Source: Blumeriella jaapii
Taxonomy: Eukaryota > Ascomycota > Leotiomycetes > Helotiales > Drepanopezizaceae
Assembly: GCA_009599575.1 (NCBI GenBank)
Contig: VWND01000042.1
Coordinates: forward strand, 1-64,000
Direction: 5' to 3'
DNA length: 64,000 nucleotides
The notes under the pieces: generated by a model
What the model was told of the DNA's origin: nothing
The model's database searches: none
The model's input: only the letters and a program-made list of their open reading frames with translations
In this document: piece by piece, positions 23,607 through 34,311 of the stretch
How positions within the stretch are numbered: position 1 is the stretch's first letter
How the letters are laid out: each line of letters starts with the position of its first letter
Program-made: the position numbers and the translations under genes

Positions 23607-25868
23607 CTTAGCGGACTTGAGCTTGAGACGGTCGCCAGTTCTGCGCTTGATAACTTCTTAAAAGGTTCGTTACGCTCGTGCGATGTTGTTGCAAGCAATT
23701 CGTCCAGAATGTGCGTACACAGAAGCTGAGAGAAAAAACGAAGGGGAGGGAGCGAGGATAATCTACTCCTCACCAAGGTCTTTGTTTGTGCCGGTTGCAG
23801 ACAACGGTCTGGCGAGTACAAAGAACCGGAACGAGACTTGACTAGATCTCGGAAAATGCCACATGCGGTAGGCTGCGGAGAGGACAAGTGCCCAAGTGCA
23901 ATGTGGTGATACGTCTTTATCGTAAATCTGAGGAGCATCAAGTCCAACCAGGCTCGCTTAAAAAGGGGCGTTTGTTTACTTAAGAGAACCTGCACGTATA
24001 AATAGGTCCGGAAAGCGAGATTCGTTGGAGGAAATCTGGAGGGAAGGCGCATGTTTATTCAATGTATGGCCCCTCTCTCTTTTGGGTCATGCGAGCTGTC
24101 GTATCTTTGAAGATGAAATGGGAATCTTCGGAGCACGTGCTGCCAAGAATTGTTGGTCGCCGGAAAAAAAATCGCAGTGAAACAAAGGCGCTGTGATCCA
24201 AAACCAAGCCCTTACTTAGACTTCATTCAAATCACCAAGTCTTTCTCTCTCTTCGGGCAGAAAAAGAAATCCTCGAAAGCCGCATTTGGCTCTGACAGAA
24301 TCAAAGTCGACATCTGTATCTTGACAAAACTATTCTAGAATTCCAAATACCACACACATATCACATATCACGGAAGCAAATTATATCTCAAAGCCTCCAA
24401 TTTGTGAGCATGTTCACTTGCGACATAATGCCTCGCTCAACAACAACTACGATATATGTATGACAGTGCCAGCCTTCAGAAAACACAGGCTGCCTACCTA
24501 TCAGCTACACCTGCCTTGATGTTCTCCAAGGAAGCGCCTGCGCGCGGGTTTTACTTGCTGATAACATGACCAGTCCATTCCCACAGTCCAACAATTGCGT
24601 TTCCTCCCAGGCCCAAAAATTGCTGCCGCATTGGTTAAAGTGTGCCAGTGAGCGCTATTCGTGGGTTTAGTTGGCGCCATTCAAAGGTCTCTTTCCCTTT
24701 TCCGGTGAAAGAAAACAATCTGTTCCCAGAAAGCAAAAGTGTCCCTTCCGAGCATTTTTTAAGAACCTGAACAATATGTGTCACATAGCAAAATGTAAAG
24801 TCATACCGCTGTGTTTGGTGCGCTGTCCCATATCGCAACCAACCCCTTATTGCTGTAACAATATGTACATGCCGGCACATTCACACCTTTCAAAAAGAAA
24901 TTGAAAAATTCCAGACAGATGTAAATGTACGTGCACATATTAAAAAGACACTTTCATCCAAAGAACCCTTTTCACAAAAGCAGTTTATTAACAACTGCGA
25001 GAAGTATTCATCAGAAGAGGCTGAGAAGAGACAGCTCTGTTTTCCGGGGCACATTGCTTTCCACCGCTTAAAAGAAAGAGCTTTTCAGTGGTGTCAACCA
25101 ACCAGGTCTTTTAGTAAGTGTGATAGAAAAAACTTCCGAAGGCGGGCTGGTCGTCGAATAGAATAATACTTAAGGATATTTAAGAAGATGGCCCTGCGCC
25201 GCCTTGATATCAAACCCGTCTTCCTCCTTTATGTGTTCGAGCTGATTGTTAATATCACCCACCATTTCCGTCGTGGCATCGGAGTCTAGCATGGCCTCAC
25301 TGGGTCGACCATCTTGCGATATGCACGTGACTGAGACCACCAACTGAAATGATTGGAGACACAAGATGGTAATTCCAGATCACGTGCGAACTTACCTCTG
25401 TAGAGTCCTGTGCCTGGGTAACAAAAAAGGAAGAGGAAGAGGAAGAGGATCTCGGAAAGTAGGAGTTGTGCTGGAAAAAATGTTCGTAGTGACTGCTTAC
25501 ATTGCATTCATCACCAGCAAGGAAACAAAGTAATCATCTTTCCCAAAGCAGTTCCTGAACCAGGTACAAAGAATCACATTTGTGATGCCCTTTGGAATGT
25601 CAATACGGGGGATCGGCGAGATCTTCATTGTGAGACTGAATCAAGAATCAAGAAGTGAGAAATACAATAATTGGCAAGCGAAAGCAGCGGTAATATTATG
25701 ATGTTCTATCTATCCGTGTATTGAAAGGACCCCATATCAATGCAAAGAACAAAGGGCACAGTGGCTGGATTCTTGATTCAAGGCGAATTATTCGCGAGAA
25801 ACGGCCATGAATTGGCCTTGAAGACCCCAATGCCGAGCAAACCACCAGCTTTCAGGAAGAAGCCACGC
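23607..25868. other. Spacer; one weak unrecognised coding candidate
   Basis: It is mostly without gene signs. On the minus strand about 25170-25631, three short open stretches are separated by plausible donors (GTAAGC, GTAAGT) and acceptors, starting MKISPIPRIDIPKGIT and ending HLLKYP. The exon phases do not join cleanly and I recognise no family, so no CDS is called. Confidence 0.4.
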
Positions 25869-26884
25869 CTAAGCGAAAATGTGCAATGTCCCCAAGTAAT
25901 CTGTAGGGTTGTTGAATCGCAAGTTCTTGTCGAGTCCTGAAATAGCCTCCAAGTCTCCCTGCTCTAGATCAAACTCCGTAACCTCCAAGTTTTGCTGGAG
26001 TCTCGCCGGGTTGTTGCTCTTCGGAATGACCGCGATTCCTCTCTGCGTCGCCCACCGCAGCAAAACCTGCGCAGGCGTCTTCTTGACCTTCTCCGCAATC
26101 TTCGTCACAACGGGATGCTCGAACAGAACCGGCGTGTCCTTGGCCTTGTCCCACCCAAGCTCCAGGAACGACTGGGGGCCGAACGAGGAGTACGCGGTGA
26201 CGGCGATGCCTTGTTCTTGCGCGAGCTTGAGAAGCGTCGGTTGAACGAGGTAAGGGTGGTGCTCGATCTGCAGCGTCGCAGGGCGGACCTTTGCGTATCT
26301 CAGCAGATCCAGGATCAGAGAGCCTTGGAAGTTGGAAATGCCGATGTTCTTCGCCAACCCCTTCTTGTGTACCTCCTCCATCGCGGTCCACGTCTCCTGG
26401 ATGCTGGCCGAGCTGAGCTGAACGTCGTTCTCGCCCGCGAAGTTCCAGCCCGGCGGATAGCGCACCGAGGGGTCGACGTACTTGAGGGCGACGGGGAAGT
26501 GCACGATGTAGAGGTCGAAGTAGTCGATGCCCCAGTCGGCAAGTTGCTTGCGGCAGATGGGCTCGACCTGATCGCCGTCGTGAAAGGAGTTCCAGAGTTT
26601 GGAGACGATGAAGAGCTCTTCTCTCTTCACGATGCCTTCCTTGATGGCGCGAGCGACACCCTCTCCGGACTCTTTCTCGTTGCCGTAATCTGTGCGGGGA
26701 AATCAGCATTGGTTCAGTTGGATGGAACAGGGGGAGAAGACATACCACATGCTCCATCGAACAATCTGTAACCGACCTTGATGGCATTGTAGACTGTGTC
26801 GGCACAAGTGGCGTTGGCGACCTTCCACAACCCAAAGCCAACTTGTGGCATCGGCAGACCGGTGTTCAGTTTGAGAGTAGCCAT
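25869..26884 (-). CDS. xyl1: NAD(P)H-dependent D-xylose reductase (AKR2 family)
   Basis: Aldo-keto reductase that reduces D-xylose to xylitol, the first step of fungal pentose use; cytosolic. Two exons, 26746-26884 and 25869-26689, with a 56-bp GT-AG intron; 319 aa, the usual size. Features are an N-terminal strand [11 protein letters not shown], Tyr of the catalytic tetrad in DYGNE, the catalytic Lys in VSKLW, His in [25 protein letters not shown], and the cofactor motif [13 protein letters not shown] near the C-terminus, where Lys, Asn and Arg bind the NADPH phosphate. Xylose reductase is favoured over other AKRs by the whole-length match to that subfamily as I know it. Related AKRs such as glycerol dehydrogenases remain possible. 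Confidence 0.88.
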
Positions 26885-27891
26885 TTTGCCGGTGTGTAGT
26901 ACGGGATCGAAATGAGTACGTTCTGGGTTTGCAGCTGTTGAAAAAGGATGAAGGGGAGTGGATGGCAGGTAAAGTAGAATTTGAAGACGGAGATGAAGGA
27001 GGGGTAGATGTTCGTGAGCTATTGAAAGGTGGGGGTGGCCCAATAGGCAAATAGAGCAGGTGAATGGTTTTACCTCTAAATCAGTAGCACCGAGATCTAC
27101 ATTTCGAGAGCTATCTTACAGTATGTACCTATTTACTTGAACATCGCCAAGGGGGGAGAGTTCTGTCTTGTTGACACTTTCGCCACGCCGACAATTCCAA
27201 ATCCACTCTCTCCAAGCTCCAACCCTTTGCATTCTTCCACCTCATCCAAACAAGAGCTTTCCCGGAAGAAGACAGGTATTGCCTCAAGTCGTGGAACAGA
27301 CCCGAGCTGGCTGATAGCTGTGTTGATGTCGTCTAAGCGGTTGCCCCTCTATTGGCAGTCGTCACTTTGACATTTCGTCTGCATGCGTTTCAGTGGGGCG
27401 ACTTCTATTTACTTGGCCGTGATATGAGTTTGTTTTGGCTATCGTGGTGCAGGTCGATATTTGGAATGTGAGCCCATTGGACATGTTGGGATTCATTTTG
27501 CTACGTGGATTCATCCATTTTGCTATGAGGATTCATTCATTGTGATACGTGGATTCATTCATTTTGATATGTGAATTCGTATCAAATGACCGTAGGCAAG
27601 TAAGTAGTCACTCCCCGCTTCGGCATTTCCAAGATACCTTACTGGGATTTTTGGGGGCTGTGAACATGATGCCGTGGGTACTGTTTAAGTGTTTGTAACC
27701 ATGCTACGCTCTCTACCCGCTCAGCTACAGAGTCGGTCCGGAACTCCTACCCCATGATATGGCACTCTAAACCATATCCATCCCCTCCCATCCGATCTCA
27801 TCCCATGCCCTTCGTGAATGATCCATATGCTCGTCAGTCATCTCTTGTATTCTGTGCTGTATTCCATGCCGGTATCTTGCCAAACATACTA
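26885..27891. other. Spacer; no gene seen
   Basis: It includes the reductase promoter side and the sds22 3' flank. Near 27485-27580 an ATTCAT-rich stretch repeats the phrase TTTTGCTACGTGGATTCAT in variant form three to four times. There is no conserved frame. Confidence 0.5.
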
Positions 27892-29232
27892 CTAGGAAAC
27901 TCGAACAAAGGCTGAAGTGTGTTCGTCAGCACGTTTTGCTCAGACTCGGATCATCCTCGACCCCGAAACAGAAGCCGAAGTGGACAAGGAGAACTTACTA
28001 GCATCAATCTGCATGATCTGCGGCAGCGCCAACCGCACTTTGTTCCTGTACAAAGCTGGCGCTCTCAATTGCAACGGGCATCCTTCGAAATACACCGTGT
28101 TCAGCTTGCTCTTCCCTTTCAACACCTCCTCTACCTCGTTGAAGTCCGCGATCAGATTGTAACTAGCCCAGACCTCCTCCAGCTCATCCAAACCCTCCAG
28201 CCCCTTCAAACTCGCGACCTGATTGTTGCTGATATCCAGCACCCTCAACCCTTTACAGTCCTCCAGTCCCGACAGCGACGTGAGTGCGTTGTGCGAGATG
28301 TACAATTCTTCGAGGTTGGGTAACGAGGACAGGCCGGTGATGTCTCGGATGCGATTCGACTGTATCGACAGGATCTTAAGGTTCTGCAGCGTATCCAAGC
28401 CCTTGATCTCGGTAATCTTGTTCTTGCCCAGCCACAGCTCCTCCAAGCCCACCAACGTCTCCAGTCCCCGGATCTCTCTGATTCGATTCGCAGCCAGCTC
28501 CAGATTCCGCAGCTTGCTCAGCCCTTCCAAGCCCTCTATCGCACCGATCTTGTTCTGCACGAAATACAGATCTCGGAGGTCGTTAAGGTGCTTGATGTGC
28601 TTGATGTGTTTGATCTTGTTGAAACTGAGGTCGAGGTTTCGCAGTCGGGCGAGTGAATCGAGATTGCGGATGGAGGAGATCAGGTTGTCGTAAAGGTCGA
28701 GGTCTGTTAAGCTCGCGGAGAGGGGCTCGAGGGCTTCGATTGCGGAGATGGAGTTCTGGCGAAGGCAGAGTCGCTGTACTGAAGGGAAACGCTCTAGGCG
28801 GAGGGAGGGGATGGAGGCGATGCGAGCGTGGACACAGTCGATTTCCGTGGTGTCGGCGGGATAGTCATCGAGCAGGTCTGTGTAGCAAAAGCCACCATCT
28901 AAGCATTCTGGTCTTGCACATAGAGATCCAAGGGGTACGCTACCTTCATCTGCCTCAATGCTCTCCCCGGGCAGGACGTTCTCCTCGTCCGAGTACTCGG
29001 GGTCTGATATGGCCTCCGGATTCACCAGCTCCGTCTTTTTCTCCAATCGCAACTTTCCGTCCCAGCCACTGCTGCTCCGCGGTGTTTTGGGGGTGTCATG
29101 GTCTGCGCCGTCGTCCAAGTCGTTGATGGAGATATGGGGAGGCGGGGTCGTAGTCGTGGTCGTCGTCGTCCCCTGGGGCTTTTCTGTTTCCACTGGCAGC
29201 GCAACTTCTTGCTTATCTCCATTGGCCGCCAT
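27892..29232 (-). CDS. sds22: Sds22, leucine-rich-repeat regulator of protein phosphatase 1
   Basis: Conserved nuclear/cytosolic regulator of PP1, needed for mitotic exit and chromosome segregation. Three exons: 28944-29232, 27999-28877 and 27892-27911; 395 aa. The N-terminus is acidic and disordered with a Thr run. From about residue 125 come ten to eleven SDS22-type LRRs (units such as LRNLDLSFNKIKHIKHI, LEELWLGKNKITEIKGL, LKILSIQSNRIRDITGL) and then the LRR cap ending QIDATFVRVS. The last exon is only 20 bp but restores the conserved tail. The first intron (28878-28943) is 66 bp with no stop, so its retention would add 22 residues in frame. It is divergent from the alpha/beta hydrolase gene with 260 bp between starts. 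Confidence 0.95.
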
Positions 29233-29492
29233 ATCGGAGAACTGGGTGTGCGTATTTGGGGTTTGAGGCGGAGGAGGTTCTGTGTTCAACCCATGGCGTG
29301 GAGAAGGGACGTCGATGTTTTGATGTTGGTGAGGTGCCTGCGATATATGGTGGGGCTGACTGACAGTCCAGTCGTCGAATCGACCTTTGCGCGAGGCCGC
29401 AACAACCACCGCTCAACAGACACGACAACATGCATGCGAACGACTGATCGCATACAGCACGGCGCCCGTGTTCACGTCTCGTTGGCATCGCG
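29233..29492. promoter_or_regulatory. Divergent promoter region, sds22 / alpha-beta hydrolase
   Basis: A 260-bp head-to-head spacer. Orientation suggests a shared promoter; I recognise no specific factor site. Confidence 0.5.
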
Positions 29493-30693
29493 ATGCTGCG
29501 TGTGCGTTGCAAAGTGTCCACTGCACCACAGCTGGGCTTTGGGCGCTGGGGTACATGGCTCCAGCTGCGGCCGGCCGGACTACGAATTCGATACAATGCC
29601 AGCCAACGCAGACATCTGGGGGAGATTCCTGCGTCTCTGCTGCCACCAGTGGTGTTCAGCGGATTGCTCGTTGTGCTGTGGAGCTGGAAGTGCCTCATGA
29701 TGGTGCTGTTCCAGAACCAAATCATCTACATGCCGGGTCTGCCGCCCAATGCTCGCCGTGAGAGGATTGCGGAGTACAAGGATCGATGCGAGAATATCGA
29801 ATGGCGAGAAGAGAAGATCAAATCTACGGATGGGACGAGGATCAGTCTGTGTGTGGCGAGTGTCAATACTGGCAAAGAGGTCTCAGTCACCAAGACTGTT
29901 TACATTCTCTACTTCCAAGGTTGGTTGTCCTACTCTTCCCTTTGTCGAGTAGGGCTCATGTCTGGCAGGTAATGCATCTTCTCTTCCCTCCCGTTTGCCC
30001 TTTGCGTCACAGACCCTGCGTTTGCTTCAGGATCGATCCCCGGACGTGGCTGTTGAATACGTTATGGTATGCTGCAGCTATCGAGGCTACTGGACTTCAC
30101 AAGGTCGTCCCTCAGAGAAAGGCATTGCTATGGATGCTGCTGCTTCCCTAGACTGGATCGCGAAAGACTCTCGAGAATCAGCGGGCAGTTCTGCAAAATC
30201 AGTTCCAATCGTGATTTGGGGCCAGAGTATCGGCGCAGGGGTCGCCACCAATCTCTCAGCGCAGCAGCATCTCTTCTCACGAAACAATCTATCTCTCGGC
30301 ACCTTGATCCTCGAGACTCCCTTCATAAGCGTCCGAGCTATGCTAGAGACGCTTTACCCGCAAAAGTGGTTGCCATACAGGCATCTCTGGCCATTTCTGT
30401 GGAATCACCTAAACAACTACGAGGCGTTGGGACTCATGCATGCCAATTGTGTGAGTCTCGGCGTGAGACACCCTAACATTACGATTCTCGAGGCTGGGAA
30501 GGATGAGCTTGTTCCCAGCGACCACGGCGCGGCCATCGAAAACAGGTGTGTGGAGCTTGGCCTTGCAGTCAAGAAGAAGGTCATTGGGGGAGCATTTCAT
30601 ACGGGAGTCGTGTCAAGGCCGGAAGGGAGGCTGGCTGTGGTGCAAGCCATTGAAAGTGTCGGACAGTTCTCGAGGTTGCATGGACGTGATTGA
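29493..30693 (+). CDS. Membrane-anchored alpha/beta hydrolase
   Basis: Two exons, 29493-29919 and 29969-30693, with a 49-bp intron; 383 aa. A hydrophobic helix at about residues 48-70 (PPVVFSGLLVVLWSW) suggests membrane anchoring. The hydrolase fold follows, with YRGYWTSQG, nucleophile elbow GQSIGAG (Ser), acid in EAGKDELVP (Asp), and GAFHTG carrying the catalytic His, so the triad is complete. The layout recalls Bem46/ABHD13-type hydrolases (a serine hydrolase or thioesterase), but the substrate cannot be read from sequence. The start at 29493 is the first ATG of the open frame, and a Met inside the helix is less likely. Confidence 0.85.
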
Positions 30694-31099
30694 GATCTAC
30701 CTACCCACAGAGACGAAACGACCTCGGGTCAACCTCCAGCACAGCCTGCAGCCATCGGTTGATAGCAACAGGAGCTCGTTGCCCGAACCCTCTCACACGG
30801 GATATAGACACGAAAGTCCTTGCTCTCATGTGTAATCAGCAGAGAAGTTTGAGAGCCCTTAAGAAGAAAAAAAAAGAATTGGTAGAATCGGGTTGCAACA
30901 CTTTTCCCTAGCTCGCAAAAAGGGGCGGGGACTCACAGGAATAATGTGGAAAAGATTCTTCCAAAGCTTCACTCTTCATAAAACAAGACTTTTAGTCTAC
31001 TGCCAGTACTTTCTCGTTCCGCATTACATGATCGGCTCAAAGAAAATGTGGCATGCGGAAAGGCTAGTAACACCTCACGTTGTCAACTCGAGACGTTCT
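30694..31099. other. Spacer; no gene seen
   Basis: This is the 3' flank of the hydrolase gene. It has a short poly-A run near 30866-30876 and no conserved frame. Confidence 0.5.
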
Positions 31100-32150
31100 A
31101 CTGATACTAGAATCATCATAGACATTTTCCCTTCGAGGACCTGGCACTGCGGCGTACCTTCGAGGATTTGGTGGTGGTTGCAGCGTCCTTGAATACAAAA
31201 CCGAGGTTGTGGTTGATGCCATTATGAAACTGGCGAGATTGCCACCAAGCATCAGCCCTACGGATGAGGTTTTCGTTCGCCTCGACATAAAACTAGAAAA
31301 TGGTTATGTTTTCACGTTGTTACGATACATGCGAAGAAAGCTGACTCTTGCTCAAAGTCCTCATAGCCGACAGACACACCACGCATCCCGACAGGCCTGT
31401 GTTCAAGGTATGCTCTCCATTCTTTTCCTTGTTAATTTTCCCTTTTGTTAAACGGTTTCTGTAGCTAGCAGACTTTTGCTTGTCCGCAAAGTTCAACAAG
31501 AATCTGGCTCTAGTGGCCCCCCAAGTTCGAAGATGATGAAAACCGAAAGGTCTCTGTGACAGCACACTGGAACACACTCTTATCGTGCCCCGATAAAAGG
31601 GCCCAGTCATAGTCTCAAATCAAGGACTAAATGGAATGGTACAGCTCGGGTTTTGATAGGTCGTGTTTGTGTGGCCGGTACGGAACGAAGACGAATATCG
31701 TACGTTACGTTCTCACGTCTTCCAGACCGATCGAGTGATCGCATATGCAACGGCGACCCTTCACCATCTATCTGCTTCTAAGAGCATACCGCCGCTCTTA
31801 TACCAAATTTGACCCCCAGTGCGTTATTGGAATGACGATGTACGAGCTCTTGTGTCTTGTTGCAGTGGACATGCAACCCCCCTCCCGAAGATCCAGAGCC
31901 GTTCTTACCAGATTTCAAATCCAGTGGACGGAAAAGCAAAGGGAGTCATTCACAAATGGCACTATGCGCCAGATTCAGTTTACTCGGATGCACTCAAGGA
32001 TGCGATTCACGAGTGCCTTTACCATGTGCCGCTCAACGGCCTTCACCATTGACCCAGAAGAACAAATTTTTGAAAGAGTCAAACGCACCTATCCGAGTGG
32101 ATGAGAAGGTGAACCTTTGGAAAGACTTGCAGCTTCCTCTACTCTGAGGT
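31100..32150 (+). pseudogene. Decayed third copy of the family-A kinase
   Basis: Fragments match, in order, the intact copies: FPFEDLALRRTFEDLV near 31125 (like LPFEELTLWRIF), a catalytic-loop-like VRLDIKLEN near 31280-31305, CGRYGTKTNIV near 31672-31703 (like CGRYGTPTNIW), PEPFLPDF near 31890, and YSDALKDAIHECLYHVPLN near 31985-32035 (like YSALLKDLIQECLY). They lie in different frames with stops between. The glycine loop, ATP-site Lys and DFG were not found. It lies 0.3 kb before the intact copy and on the same strand, so a tandem duplication followed by decay is plausible. It could alternatively be a strongly diverged gene with unusual splicing. Confidence 0.7.
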
Positions 32151-32444
32151 AGTTCATCGTTTAATGAATCTAGGCCTGCGCTTTTGGATGGAAAAGAGAG
32201 AGGCTGCCTCTGAGCCAGTATCCTAATGCGGCTCACGACATCAAAGAACCAATGATTTATTAAACTGATCAAGGATCTTAGTGGTAGGTATTTTGGAGCG
32301 AAAGATTTGGGAGAGTTGCCAATGCGGTAGCCGAAAGCGAACAAAGGTCTTTGATCACTACACACAAGATTCCTTTGGAAGTACATTATATCTCGCCCTC
32401 CTCGAAACTCCGACGGGCGAGCTGTCAGCATCCACTCTGCGATC

Positions 32445-34311
32445 ATGGCCCATGTTTTCAACGCCGCATTTTTCGCAGACTGGAGAAACTGGTTCACTTA
32501 CACCAGTCCCCCAGCTACTGTAGTACCCAGCAATGCCACAATACAGGTTAGTGGGCAGCTTTTCTGCCCTTAGTGCAAACTCCGAATCTCAAAGGCTTCA
32601 AGAATTGACATCTCTGCCAGGCTGGCTTCAGAATCGGGCCGTACGTGGCTCCTGTTCCTCCTGTGGCACCTGCCGGCGTGGTGCTTCCGGTTCTAGGTCC
32701 AGTGTTGCCCATCCATCGACCAGTTGCTGCAGCGCCCACGGCAGCACGGCGTCCTTTCCTGATGTCAGTCCGTGGTCCTCGCGGCTTTGGGAATATCGCA
32801 GATTGGACGGCGGTCAAAGTCTTGGGCCGGGGTGCGTCTGGGATCGTGGTGCTTTGGGAATACACGGGGCCGTTGGCAAATCGCCCTTCCATACACAAAA
32901 AGATAGTTGTAAAGACGGCGTTGAATCATCGCCGTGATGAATTGCTTAACGAAGGTGACATAATGGACATCTTGGGGACCAGTTCACGCTCAGAACATGT
33001 GGTGAGGCTGGCCATGTACCCTCCCCTCAAATTGACTGCAGCGCAATGTGCAGCTGAGGGCCTGGATCCTGTCAACTGGTTGGGCATTACCCGACGTTTG
33101 ATCATGGAGTATTGTTCTCAAGCATCGCTTGGAGCGCTGCTTAGGATGCGGCAAGCTCGGTGAGTTACATTGCACAGAACATCAGGCGTGGTCTGTAGGT
33201 ACGCTGACTGCCTGGACAGCCGCCTTCCTTTCGAAGAATTGACACTATGGAGGATCTTTCTCTGCTTAATTGAAGGCTGTAGTGTTCTCGAAAACCACAC
33301 TGAGTATGGGTACGATGCCCATACCGAGCGGGCATATCTGCCGACCGGATTCCCACCTCTTGTCGATCCGGGCGTTCTCGTCCATTTTGACATGAAACCA
33401 GACAACAGTAAGAATTCCTCCTGGTCTTTTAGAAATCTGCTGAGCAAGTTAGTCATGTCAGGAAACAAGAACGCCAGTCACCCAGACACTCCAGTGTTCA
33501 AGGTAGGAAACCAGGCTCCAAGTAGATGCCATCACGGGCGATGATGCTGACGCGGTCGAGATCGGAGACTTCGGCATGGCACGTTGGTTTCATAGAACTG
33601 TAGCCCATGTCCCAGATCCCAACTGGAATGTAAATCAGGTGTTGCGATATCGTGGAACGCGAGACTATTTCGCGCCTGTAAGTAGCAGCCGCGTGCGGAC
33701 TCGGTCCCTATGGAAATGCTGATGACAGATTCTAGGAGCAATTCTCGGACAAGTGGAATTATACTGACTACGCTACTTCTTCGGTGTGTGGCCAGTACGG
33801 AACAGCCACCAACGTCTGGGGAATCGGAGTGATTATGTACGAGTCAGTTCGCCCTCCTCGTTGAGACTCTGCTCGGTCTATGCTCTACAGTTCCACGATT
33901 TGAATTCCGGCCCTGCTGACCATCATCCGCAGAATCGCCTGCTTGCATGTAGGCACGCCCGAACCGTACGCGCCATTTCTACCAGCATTTGCAGGTGCAA
34001 AGGGCATCGCCTATGGAACTAAACTTCAAGCCCAACCATATTCGGCTCTGCTCAAGGACTTGATACAGGAATGTCTGTACGACGAACCACGATTCCGGCC
34101 CAGCCTCAGGGTACTGAAGGAAAAGACCATGAAAGCGATCGCCGCGCTCGTGCAAATACACCAGGAGCCCGAAGTCTGGGAGAACCTCGACAGGCCCGAA
34201 CCTCCAACTGCGTACCTCGCCCCTTTCCCTCACTCCCTGCTACAACTCTGGGACTGTCTTGTCGTTTGGTTGCGCTTTGCGAGGGCATTTCTCCTGGCCG
34301 ACAACTGCTGA
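32445..34311 (+). CDS. Fungal-type protein kinase (family A, copy 2)
   Basis: Seven exons: 32445-32546, 32621-33159, 33220-33407, 33453-33502, 33561-33677, 33736-33842 and 33933-34311; 493 aa. Marks are a glycine loop GRGASGIV, KIVVKTAL with the ATP-binding Lys, MEYCSQASLGALL, catalytic loop HFDMKPDN, DFGMARWF, YFAPEQFSDKWNYTDY, CGQYGTATNVWGIGVIMYE, and a C-lobe ECLYDEPRFRPSL. The first exon is 102 bp, exactly as in copy 1, and six intron positions agree apart from a small shift at the fifth/sixth. The C-terminal tail after about residue 455 is hydrophobic and unlike copy 1. Substrate and pathway are unknown. Confidence 0.85.

Noticed and set aside
25167..25640. Small multi-exon minus-strand gene
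   Set aside because: Splice signals exist, but the phases of the three open stretches do not join into one frame and no family is recognised.
27690..27745. tRNA-like A box (minus TAGCTGAGCGGG)
   Set aside because: No matching B box (GGTTCGA) or cloverleaf stems at the right distance.
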